Below are positions 49,242 through 56,378 of a stretch of DNA of 64,000 nt, one piece after another. Under the pieces are notes generated by a model. That model was not told the DNA's origin. It made no database searches and was given only the letters and a program-made list of their open reading frames with translations. The position numbers and the translations under genes are program-made. The first letter of the stretch is position 1, and every line of letters begins with the position of its first letter. The DNA comes from Microbacterium sp. RURRCA19A (GTDB taxonomy: Bacteria; Actinomycetota; Actinomycetes; Actinomycetales; Microbacteriaceae), in the NCBI RefSeq assembly GCF_900156455.1, contig NZ_FTNQ01000001.1, positions 1,596,519-1,660,518 of the forward strand. Reading direction: 5' to 3'.

Positions 49242-50916
49242 ACGCCGCTCCCGTCACCTCCCGGCATCCCTCGTCGCCGGCGTGGTCATGCTCGGCATCC
49301 TCGTGGTCATCGCCGTGGTCGCCCCGCTGGTGTGGGGCTCCGCCGCCACCACCGTCACCCCGGACACCCGGATGGCACCCTCCCCCGCGCACTGGCTCGG
49401 CACCGACGATCTGGGCAGGGACGTGCTTGCGCGCACCCTCGTCGCCACCCGTCTCACGCTCCTCATGGCCGCCGCGGCGACCGCCGGCTCGGTGGTGCTC
49501 GGCGTACTCATCGGCGGGTTGGTCTGGGTCGGGCCGCGCGTGCTCCGCGAGGCCGTCCTGCGCATCATCGATTCCACCGTCGCCTTCCCCTCGCTGATCC
49601 TCGCGCTGGTGATCGCGGCCATCCTCGGCGCAGGCACGCTGCCCGCGATCGTCGCGATCGCGATCGCCGGCGTGCCGAGCTTCGCCCGGATCACCTCGAA
49701 CATGACCGGCGCCGTGGCCACCCGCGACTACGTCGGGACGGCCCGGCTGCTCGGGGTCCCGCGCTTCCGCCTGTTCTCACGGCACCTGCTGCCCAACATC
49801 TCGGGGCCCCTGCTGGTGCTGATCGCGTCGAGCTTCGCCCTGACGCTGCTGGACATCTCGAGCCTGTCGTTCGTGGGTCTGGGCGTGCAGAGCCCCGAGT
49901 TCGACTGGGGGCGCCTGCTGAACGAGGGGCTGCCCGCGGTGTACTCCCAGCCGCTGCAGGTCGTGGGTCCGTCCGTGATGCTCGTCTTCGCCGGCGTCGC
50001 CGCGATGCTCACGGGTGACGGCCTGGCCGTGTGGCTCGATCCGCGCAGCGCGCGCGGCGTCCGCGCCCTCGTCGCCCGCCGCCGCACGGCCGGTGCGAGC
50101 GCGCATCCCGACGCGCTCGTGGAGGTGCGGGGACTCACGGTCCGCGCCCCGAGCGGGAAGACGCTCGTCGACGGAATCTCGTTCGAGATCGCCCCGGGCG
50201 AGATCCTCGGGCTGGTCGGCGAGTCCGGCTCGGGCAAGTCCATGACGGCGATGTCGCTCGCCCGGCTCCAGGCGGACGGGGTCTCGATGGATGCCGAGGT
50301 GCTCCGCCTCGACGATCTCGACCTGCTCGCGCCGGGGCACCGTTCGCGCCTCGCGCGCGAGATCGGGCTGGTCTACCAGGACCCCGGTTCCACGTTCAAT
50401 CCCGCGCTGCGGATGGGCGCGCAGCTCACCGAGGTGGCGCGCGTCCACCTCGGTCTCTCGCGGCGCGCCGCCCGGGAGCGCCTCGGCGAGGGCCTCGGGG
50501 AGATGCGCATCCGCGAGCCGGAGCGGGTGATGGGGCAGCACCCGTTCCAGCTGTCCGGTGGCATGCTGCAGCGCGCCGGGATCGCCAGCTCGCTCGTGAC
50601 CGACCCGCGTCTGCTCATCGCCGATGAGCCGACCACGGCCTTGGACGTCACCGTCCAGGCCGATGTGCTGCGGCAGCTGAAGCGTCTGAACCGCGACCAC
50701 GGCACCGCGGTGCTGTTCATCTCGCACGACATCGGCGTGGTCGAGGCGCTGTGCGACCGGGTCATGGTGATGCGCACCGGGGAGATCGTCGAGCGTCTCA
50801 CCGCCGACCAACTCCGTCGTCGCGACGTGCAGCACCCGTACACGCGGGCTCTGCTGGCGGCGACCCCGACCCTGACCACCGTCCCCCGTCCCGTCGAGGA
50901 GCACGACCGTGTCTGA
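49234..50916 (+). CDS. Fused ABC permease (DppC type) and ATPase (DppD type)
   Basis: 560 residues. Residues 1-275 are a DppC-type permease (MAPSPAHWLGTDDLGRDVLAR, five or six helices, ATRDYVGTARLLGVPRFRLFSRHLLPNI loop). Residues ~285-560 are an oligopeptide-type ATPase with Walker A GESGSGKS (329-336), a Q-loop, the signature LSGGMLQRAGIA, LLIADEPTTALD (Walker B) and the H-loop His in LFISHDIG. The fusion saves a subunit and fixes one NBD to one TMD. Its start overlaps dppB by 8 nt; its end overlaps the next ATPase by 8 nt. Confidence 0.9.
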   Translation: MSERRSRHLPASLVAGVVMLGILVVIAVVAPLVWGSAATTVTPDTRMAPSPAHWLGTDDLGRDVLARTLVATRLTLLMAAAATAGSVVLGVLIGGLVWVGPRVLREAVLRIIDSTVAFPSLILALVIAAILGAGTLPAIVAIAIAGVPSFARITSNMTGAVATRDYVGTARLLGVPRFRLFSRHLLPNISGPLLVLIASSFALTLLDISSLSFVGLGVQSPEFDWGRLLNEGLPAVYSQPLQVVGPSVMLVFAGVAAMLTGDGLAVWLDPRSARGVRALVARRRTAGASAHPDALVEVRGLTVRAPSGKTLVDGISFEIAPGEILGLVGESGSGKSMTAMSLARLQADGVSMDAEVLRLDDLDLLAPGHRSRLAREIGLVYQDPGSTFNPALRMGAQLTEVARVHLGLSRRAARERLGEGLGEMRIREPERVMGQHPFQLSGGMLQRAGIASSLVTDPRLLIADEPTTALDVTVQADVLRQLKRLNRDHGTAVLFISHDIGVVEALCDRVMVMRTGEIVERLTADQLRRRDVQHPYTRALLAATPTLTTVPRPVEEHDRV

Positions 50917-51766
50917 CACCCCTCTCCTGCGCATCAGCGATCTGTCGGTCGATCTGGGACACGGCATCCTGAGCACCCGCGTCCTGAACGACGTGAGTCT
51001 GGGGGTCGACCGCGGACGAACGGTGGGGATCGTCGGGGAGTCCGGGTCGGGCAAGTCGACGTTGGCCAAGACGATCGTGGGGCTGCACCGCATCGCCGCG
51101 GGGTCGATCCTGTTCGACGGAACCGAGCTCGCCTCGGCGCCGCGGGCGACGATCGCCGCGGTGCGGCGGCGCGTGCAGTACATCCCGCAGGATCCGTTCT
51201 CGTCCCTCGACCCGCGCCGCACGATCGGACAGACCCTCGCCGAGGCGATCGATCCCGTGGGCGCGCGCCTCCGCCGACACCGGTCGCGGATCGTCGAGGC
51301 CCTGGCGTCCGTCGCCCTCGGAGAGGATGCCGTGGACCGCTACCCTCACGAGTTCTCCGGTGGACAGCGTCAACGCATCGCGATCGCCCGGGCCCTCGTG
51401 GTCGATCCCGACGTGATCGTGGCCGACGAGATCACCTCGGCGCTGGACGTCTCCACGCAGGCGGAGATCCTGCGCCTCCTCGATCGCCTGCAGCGCGAGC
51501 GCGACCTCACCATGCTGTTCATCTCGCACAACCTCGCGGTCGTCGAACACCTCTGCGACGACGTGGTGGTGCTGCTGCACGGCCGCATCGTGGAACAGGG
51601 GGCGATCGCCGACGTCTTCGCCGACCCGCGCGAGCCCTACACGCGGCGGCTGCTGGAGTCGGTTCCCGGGGGCGCGGCATTCGACGTCTCGGCGCCCGTC
51701 ACGACGGCCGCGGTGCGCACGGTGACGACACCGGTGCGGAGACGCTGGTTCGCGACGGGCGGGTGA
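50909..51766 (+). CDS. Peptide-type ABC transporter ATPase (DppF type)
   Basis: 285 residues. Walker A GESGSGKST near 45-53, signature FSGGQRQRIAIAR, Walker B VIVADEITSALD and H-loop FISHNLAVVEHLC are complete. As usual for DppF-type subunits, a C-terminal extension follows (GAIADVFADPREPYTRRLLESVPGG). GTG start overlaps the previous gene by 8 nt. Last gene of the operon; it converges on adhP, about 60 nt between stops. Confidence 0.92.
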   Translation: MSDTPLLRISDLSVDLGHGILSTRVLNDVSLGVDRGRTVGIVGESGSGKSTLAKTIVGLHRIAAGSILFDGTELASAPRATIAAVRRRVQYIPQDPFSSLDPRRTIGQTLAEAIDPVGARLRRHRSRIVEALASVALGEDAVDRYPHEFSGGQRQRIAIARALVVDPDVIVADEITSALDVSTQAEILRLLDRLQRERDLTMLFISHNLAVVEHLCDDVVVLLHGRIVEQGAIADVFADPREPYTRRLLESVPGGAAFDVSAPVTTAAVRTVTTPVRRRWFATGG

Positions 51767-51824
51767 ACGACCGGACGCCGGTCCGCCGCGCACCGCGGTC
51801 GGGCCGGCGTCCGACGGCACCGCT

Positions 51825-52883
51825 CTACGAGACGGTCTCCACCGCCTCGGTCACGGGCACCAGGTCGGCCGTGTGGTACGCGAAGACCAGCCGCGCCGGA
51901 ACCGCACCCGCGAGCACCTCCGCGACCGAGCGGTTCACGTCCGCCAGGTCGCGGGTCTCGGTGATGACCCGCGTGCGACCGAGGGCGTGGAGCGCGAACA
52001 CCTCGACGAGGTCCTGGCGCGTGCCCACGATCGAGCCGATGACGCTGATGCCCTTGAGCACCGTGTCGAACACGGGGATCGTCAGCTCGCCGTCCGCGGG
52101 CAGCGACACCAGCACGAGCCGGCCGCCGCGGTTCAGCGAGTCGAACGCCTGACGGAACACCGTGGGCGCGACCGCCAGGACGATCGCGGCGTCGGCCCCG
52201 CCGTGCTGCCGGATCGCCTCGACCGGGTCGGTCTCGCGGGCATTGACGACGAGATCGGCGCCGAGCTCGGTCGCCAGTCGCAGCTTCTCGTCCGTCACGT
52301 CGACCGCGATGACCTTCGCGCCCACGAGGCGGGCGTACTGCACGGCGAGGTGACCGAGGCCGCCGACGCCGAAGATCGCGACGGTCTCCCCCGGCGTGAC
52401 GCGGGCGTTCTTCACCGCCGCGTAGGTGGTGACCCCGGCGCAGGTGAGCGGTGCGGCATCGAGCGGAGTGACCCCGTCGGGCACCGGCACGGCGAACCGG
52501 GCATCGGCGAGCATGTACTCGGCGTACGCGCCGTCGACGCCGTAGCCGTTGTTGTACTGCTGCTCGCAGAGGTTCTCCCGCCCATCGACGCAGTAGCGGC
52601 ACTCGCCGCAGGCGTGGCCGAGCCACGGCATCGCGACGCGCTGGCCGACCGTGCGCGTGGTCACGCCCTCGCCCAGTTCCTCGATGATGCCGACGCCCTC
52701 GTGCCCGGGCACGAGCGGCAGGGGCGGCTTCACCGGCCAGTCGCCGTTCATCGCGTGGATGTCGGTGTGGCACAGCCCGCACGTCTCGAGACGGACGAGC
52801 ACCTGCCCGGGTCCGGGGTGGGGGATGGCCCGCTCCTCGACCTCCGCGAGCGAACCGAACCGGTCGACGACTGCTGCACGCAT
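51825..52883 (-). CDS. adhP: Zinc-dependent alcohol dehydrogenase, AdhP type
   Basis: 352 residues. Catalytic zinc: C(GLCHTDIHAMNGDW) and H in VPGHEGVGII; structural zinc: CGECRYCVDGRENLC (four Cys). Rossmann GVGGLGHLAVQYARLVGAKVIAVD. This is the propanol-preferring AdhP class, NAD(H)-dependent. ATG 52883 has AAGGAG 7 nt upstream. A DevR-like box lies 59-72 nt upstream, and the divergent stress-protein gene uses the same region, so both belong to the DevR set. Reduction of aldehydes or oxidation of NADH under low oxygen would fit. Confidence 0.92.
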   Translation of the reverse strand: MRAAVVDRFGSLAEVEERAIPHPGPGQVLVRLETCGLCHTDIHAMNGDWPVKPPLPLVPGHEGVGIIEELGEGVTTRTVGQRVAMPWLGHACGECRYCVDGRENLCEQQYNNGYGVDGAYAEYMLADARFAVPVPDGVTPLDAAPLTCAGVTTYAAVKNARVTPGETVAIFGVGGLGHLAVQYARLVGAKVIAVDVTDEKLRLATELGADLVVNARETDPVEAIRQHGGADAAIVLAVAPTVFRQAFDSLNRGGRLVLVSLPADGELTIPVFDTVLKGISVIGSIVGTRQDLVEVFALHALGRTRVITETRDLADVNRSVAEVLAGAVPARLVFAYHTADLVPVTEAVETVS

Positions 52884-52918
52884 GATCTCTCCTTGGATTC
52901 TGTGTCTGACTCGAGTCT

Positions 52919-52932
52919 TCGCCGAAGGGCCC
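52919..52932. promoter_or_regulatory. Weak second DevR-like box
   Basis: On the minus strand GGGCCCTTCGGCG resembles the box consensus GGGACCTTCGRCCC with A-to-C at position 4 and a changed last position. Its centre is 23 bp from that of the strong box at 52942-52955, about two helical turns, as in tandem DosR sites. Confidence 0.35.
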
Positions 52933-52941
52933 TGGGGCGGC

Positions 52942-52955
52942 GGGTCGAAGGTCCC
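52942..52955. promoter_or_regulatory. DevR/DosR-like box between adhP and a stress-protein gene
   Basis: GGGTCGAAGGTCCC, the same 14-mer as at 56306 and 60506. It is 58 nt before the adhP start and 67 nt before the USP start, so it can serve both. Confidence 0.7.
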
Positions 52956-53022
52956 GCGAAGTTCGCCCGGCCGGAGGGACGATCGAAACGAGCCGATCCA
53001 CGGCGCGAACGGAGGAGCGATC

Positions 53023-53859
53023 ATGAACGGGATCATCGCGGTCGGAGTCACGGATGCCGCGGGGGCGCGGAGCGCCCTCGAATGGGCGATCGACCGCGCT
53101 GGCGCGCGGCGGGAACGATTGCTGCTGGTGTCCGTCGTGGGCTCGGCGTGGGGCGTCGGGGGCGAGGAGACACTCGTCGAACGGGCGGTCGTCCGGGCCA
53201 CCGCCCTGCTCGAGAGCAGCGCCGACCGGGCCCGAGAGGCCGGAGTGGATGCGCAGACCCTGATCGAGCGCGGAGACCCGGTGGCGCGGCTGATCGACGT
53301 GTCGGAGCGCGCCGACCTCCTGGTGCTGGGCAGCGACTTCGCGCGGGACGGCTCGCGCCTACGCGGAGTTCGCGGGGTGCGGATCGCCGCGGGGGCCCAC
53401 TGCCCCGTCGTCGTGGTCCCCGAGACCGTCGACGGCGGTGGCGCCGGCGTCGTGGTGGGGGTCGACGGTTCGGATGCCTCGGAGAAGGCCGTCGCCTTCG
53501 CCGCGGCTGAGGCGGACCGCACGGGCGAACATCTCACCGCCGTCATGACGTGGTCGCCGGTGCCCGTGCCCTTCGAGCTGGACGAGTACCCGCAGGACTA
53601 TCTCGATCGGATGCAGTCCCTCACGGCGGAGGAGCTGGCGATCTCGCTCGCCGGGCTCCGGCAGGACTACCCCGACCTCGCCGTCTCCACCGTCATCGAA
53701 TCCGGATACCCCACGGGCGTGCTGTTGCGCACGGCGCGATCGGCTCGGCTCCTCGTCGTGGGCAGCCACGGACGCGGGCCGGTGGCCCGGTTCCTCGTCG
53801 GCTCGACCAGCCAGGCGGTGCTGTCGCATCTGCCCACGGTCACCGCCGTCGTCCGGTAG
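53023..53859 (+). CDS. Tandem universal stress protein
   Basis: 278 residues made of two USP domains. The first begins GIIAVGVTDAAGARSALEWA and the second GVVVGVDGSDASEKAVAFAAAEAD. The second domain keeps the ATP-binding loop GSHGRGPVARFLVGSTS (G-2x-G-9x-GS/T). In mycobacteria several two-domain USPs belong to the DosR dormancy regulon. GGAGGAG sits 7 nt before the ATG. The DevR-like box is 67 nt upstream. Role: inferred survival or redox adaptation; the biochemical activity is not evident. Confidence 0.9.
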   Translation: MNGIIAVGVTDAAGARSALEWAIDRAGARRERLLLVSVVGSAWGVGGEETLVERAVVRATALLESSADRAREAGVDAQTLIERGDPVARLIDVSERADLLVLGSDFARDGSRLRGVRGVRIAAGAHCPVVVVPETVDGGGAGVVVGVDGSDASEKAVAFAAAEADRTGEHLTAVMTWSPVPVPFELDEYPQDYLDRMQSLTAEELAISLAGLRQDYPDLAVSTVIESGYPTGVLLRTARSARLLVVGSHGRGPVARFLVGSTSQAVLSHLPTVTAVVR

Positions 53860-53876
53860 GAAAAAACTGGTCGGAT

Positions 53877-53903
53877 TGTCGATCCGGCGGCAGGCTGTTC
53901 GTC
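53877..53903 (+). promoter_or_regulatory. ECF42-type promoter before the DGPF gene
   Basis: TGTCGA (53877-53882), 17 nt, then CGTC (53900-53903). From memory, the published ECF42 promoter is TGTCGA at -35 with CGTC-like at -10, so this agrees with self-contained control by the sigma factor encoded at 54312-55616. Confidence 0.5.
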
Positions 53904-53958
53904 GTCAGGATGACGGAGCCGGACTGGCCGGCCCGCGGCCCAATGCAGGAGGCATCCC

Positions 53959-54315
53959 ATGGCCAAATACGCGATCCTCATCTACGAAGACCCGAACTTC
54001 TACGCGACGATGTCGCCCGAGGCGTGGAGCGCGGTCATCGACGCGCACGACGCATTCACGAAGCGGGTCTTCGAGCTCGGCGCGTCCATCGAGGGCGGCG
54101 CGGCACTCGCGTCCATCACGACGGCCACCACGATCAAGAACGGCGGCACGGTGACCGACGGTCCCTTCGTCGAGACCAAAGAGGCCTTCGGCGGCTTCTA
54201 CGTCGTCGAGGCGCGCGACCTCGACCACGCCGTCGAGATCGGAAAGCTCTGCCCCGCCCCCGGTGGCGGCGTCGAGGTGCGGCCCGTCGTCGACCCCACG
54301 ACGAACCCGTTCTGA
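53959..54315 (+). CDS. YCII/DGPF-domain protein
   Basis: 118 residues. MAKYAILIYEDPNFYATMSPEAW opens the fold, and VTDGPFVETKEAFGGFYVVEA contains the DGPF signature. Such ferredoxin-like proteins are encoded next to ECF42 sigma factors and are thought to be their main targets. GGAGG is 8 nt upstream of the ATG. The stop (TGA 54313-54315) overlaps the probable CTG start of the sigma factor (CTGA), so the two are tightly coupled. Confidence 0.88.
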   Translation: MAKYAILIYEDPNFYATMSPEAWSAVIDAHDAFTKRVFELGASIEGGAALASITTATTIKNGGTVTDGPFVETKEAFGGFYVVEARDLDHAVEIGKLCPAPGGGVEVRPVVDPTTNPF

Positions 54316-55616
54316 TCGCTCCTCGCGACGAGTCGACCGCGTCCGCCGGGCAGGCGGACGCGGTCGTTGCCGCGCTGGCGGAGGCCCACCGCTCCGAGTG
54401 GGCCTTCGTGCTGTCCGCCACGGTGCGCGTGACCGGCGACCTGGATCTCGCGGAGGAGTGCGCGCAGGAGGCCTACGTCAGCGCACTGCAGGCCTGGACT
54501 CGAAACGGCATCCCGAAACGGCCGGGCGCCTGGCTGACGACGGCCGCGCGGAATCAGGCGCTCGACCGTCTGCGCCGGGAAGTCACCCTCCGACGCAAAC
54601 TCCCGCTTCTCGTGGAGCCCGCGGGCGTTGACCCGCACGATCCCGTCGGCGGGGAGGGGGGTGACGCCGTGCCGGATGACCGACTCCGGCTGGTGTTCAC
54701 GTGTTGCCACCCCGCCCTCGCACCCGAGGCGCGAGTCGCCCTCACGCTCCGCCTGGTCTGCGGTGTTCCCACTCCCGATGTCGCACGCGCCTTCCTCGTG
54801 TCCGAGTCGACGATGGCCGCGCGGATCACCCGTGCCAAGAAGAAGATCTCCGAAGCACGCATCCCCTACCGGGTGCCGGACCGGGCCGAGCTGCCCGAGC
54901 GACTGGACAGCGTTCTCACCGCCGTCCATCTGCTCTTCAGCACAGGCCACACCGCCGGCGAGGGGGACGCGCTCGTCCGGGAGGACTTGTGCGACCGGGC
55001 GCTTCACCTCGCCCGCACATTGGCCGCGCTGCTGCCCGAGCAGGCCGAGACCCGCGGTCTCCTCGGCCTGCTGCTTCTCACGGACGCCCGCCGAGCCACC
55101 CGCACCGACGAGCAGGGTCGGCTCCTGCTACTCGCAGATCAGGACCGGACACGGTGGAACCAGCGCGCCATCCTCGAGGGGCTCACGGCGACGGCCGGGG
55201 CACTGGCGTCCGGCCCGCCGGGGCGCTTCACCCTTCAGGCGGCGATCGCCGGCGTCCACGCGGTCGCCCCGTCCGAGGAGCAGACCGACTGGCCGCGCAT
55301 CGTGCACCTGTACGACCTTCTGCTGACGATGTGGAACACCCCCGTGGTCGCGCTCAATCGGGCCGCGGCCGTGGCGTTCGCCGACGGACCGGCCGCTGCC
55401 CTGACTCTCGTCGACGCGCTGGCGACCGATCCCCGGCTCAGCGACTACCCCTATCTCCACGCCACCCACGCCCACCTGCTGCAGCGTCTGGGCGACGCCG
55501 CCGGGGCAGCCCGGTCCTACCGGCGCGCGCGGGAGCTGACAGCCAATGCCGCGGAGCGCGCCTTCCTGGAGCATCGACTGTCCGAGGTCGAGAGCGCCGA
55601 TCCGCCGGGCGTCTAG
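54312..55616 (+). CDS. ECF42-type RNA polymerase sigma factor
   Basis: About 434 residues. Sigma region 2 (AEAHRSEWAFVLSATVRVTGDLDLAEECAQEAYVSALQAW) and region 4 (LTLRLVCGVPTPDVARAFLVSESTMAARITRAKKKI) come first, then a ~200-residue TPR-like C-terminal domain (DLCDRALHLARTLAALLPEQAE...LNRAAAVAFADGPAAAL). This is the ECF42 layout. There is no ATG, GTG or TTG in frame before region 2. The only nearby candidate is CTG 54312, which overlaps the DGPF stop. GTG 54408 would remove region 2.1. Start therefore uncertain. Confidence 0.8.
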   Translation: MIAPRDESTASAGQADAVVAALAEAHRSEWAFVLSATVRVTGDLDLAEECAQEAYVSALQAWTRNGIPKRPGAWLTTAARNQALDRLRREVTLRRKLPLLVEPAGVDPHDPVGGEGGDAVPDDRLRLVFTCCHPALAPEARVALTLRLVCGVPTPDVARAFLVSESTMAARITRAKKKISEARIPYRVPDRAELPERLDSVLTAVHLLFSTGHTAGEGDALVREDLCDRALHLARTLAALLPEQAETRGLLGLLLLTDARRATRTDEQGRLLLLADQDRTRWNQRAILEGLTATAGALASGPPGRFTLQAAIAGVHAVAPSEEQTDWPRIVHLYDLLLTMWNTPVVALNRAAAVAFADGPAAALTLVDALATDPRLSDYPYLHATHAHLLQRLGDAAGAARSYRRARELTANAAERAFLEHRLSEVESADPPGV

Positions 55617-55722
55617 GGCACCGTTCACGCCGGGTCGCGGTCCCCGGGCCGTCGTCCGGTGAGGGTCACGGCGACGAGGCGTCCCGAAGCCCCGCCTCGT
55701 CGCCGGACGGTACCGGCGAACC

Positions 55723-56259
55723 TCACGCGTCCCCTCGCGGTCTGATGCCCGCGATCGGGTGCGGCGGTCGCGCCGCCGCGGGGAGGGTGTCCTCGGGCGG
55801 CCGGAAGATCCGCGGCCGCACCGGGTCGTCCTCCTCGTCTCGCGGACGCTCGGCGAATCGACGTCCCGTGACGCTGCGCGGCAGGATGCGGACGACGTAC
55901 GGTTTGGGCTCCGGGCTCATCGACCGCAGCCCGGTCGCACGGGCGCGGCGGATCTCGGCATCCCTGTCCACCCGGAACGCGTGTCCGAGGACGACGACGC
56001 TCCATCGATCGCCGGCCTCCTCTCCGTCGATCTCGAATGCGACGGCCGGCCGGGAACGCAGGGAACGCAGTTTGGCGTCGTCGGCGCTCCGGAGGTGAAT
56101 CACCCCGTCGCTGGCGGAGAAGTTCACGGGATAGATCCTCGGCTCGCCGGAGGCGTCGACGAGCGCCAGCCGACCGAGGCGTTCGGACTCGAGCAACCGC
56201 CAACACTCCGCGGTGCCGAGGTCGACGACGGGCGCGGCGGGGTTCTGATCATGGGTCAT
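55723..56259 (-). CDS. Pyridoxamine-5'-phosphate-oxidase-like (PPOX) protein
   Basis: 178 residues. Split-barrel flavin-binding fold: ECWRLLESERLGRLALVDASGEPRIYPVNFSASDGVIHLRSADDAKL, then SRPAVAFEIDGEEAGDRWSVVVLGHAFRV. The proline-rich C-terminal 30 residues look disordered. Members reduce small molecules with FMN or F420 or bind haem. A PPOX-fold protein is also found in the mycobacterial DosR regulon. ATG 56259 has GGAGG 6 nt upstream; the DevR-like box begins 47 nt upstream. Divergent from devS. Confidence 0.85.
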   Translation of the reverse strand: MTHDQNPAAPVVDLGTAECWRLLESERLGRLALVDASGEPRIYPVNFSASDGVIHLRSADDAKLRSLRSRPAVAFEIDGEEAGDRWSVVVLGHAFRVDRDAEIRRARATGLRSMSPEPKPYVVRILPRSVTGRRFAERPRDEEDDPVRPRIFRPPEDTLPAAARPPHPIAGIRPRGDA

Positions 56260-56305
56260 GGTGGACCTCCCTCTCACAGTCCAGCGCGCGCCGGTCCGTG
56301 TGCGC

Positions 56306-56319
56306 GGGTCGAAGGTCCC
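56306..56319. promoter_or_regulatory. DevR/DosR-like box between the PPOX gene and devS
   Basis: GGGTCGAAGGTCCC. It lies 46 nt from the PPOX start (56259) and 59 nt from the devS start (56379). The position would allow DevR to autoregulate its own operon while also driving the PPOX gene. Confidence 0.7.
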
Positions 56320-56378
56320 TCCGATCTGGTCAGATACCGGCACCGGTCATAGGTTTGAGGTGGGGAGAGGGGTACCGG

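Noticed and set aside
52908..52917. Palindrome GACTCGAGTC upstream of adhP as a further regulator site
   Set aside because: A single 10-bp palindrome with no second copy near other genes of the block; the DevR-like box explains the region better.
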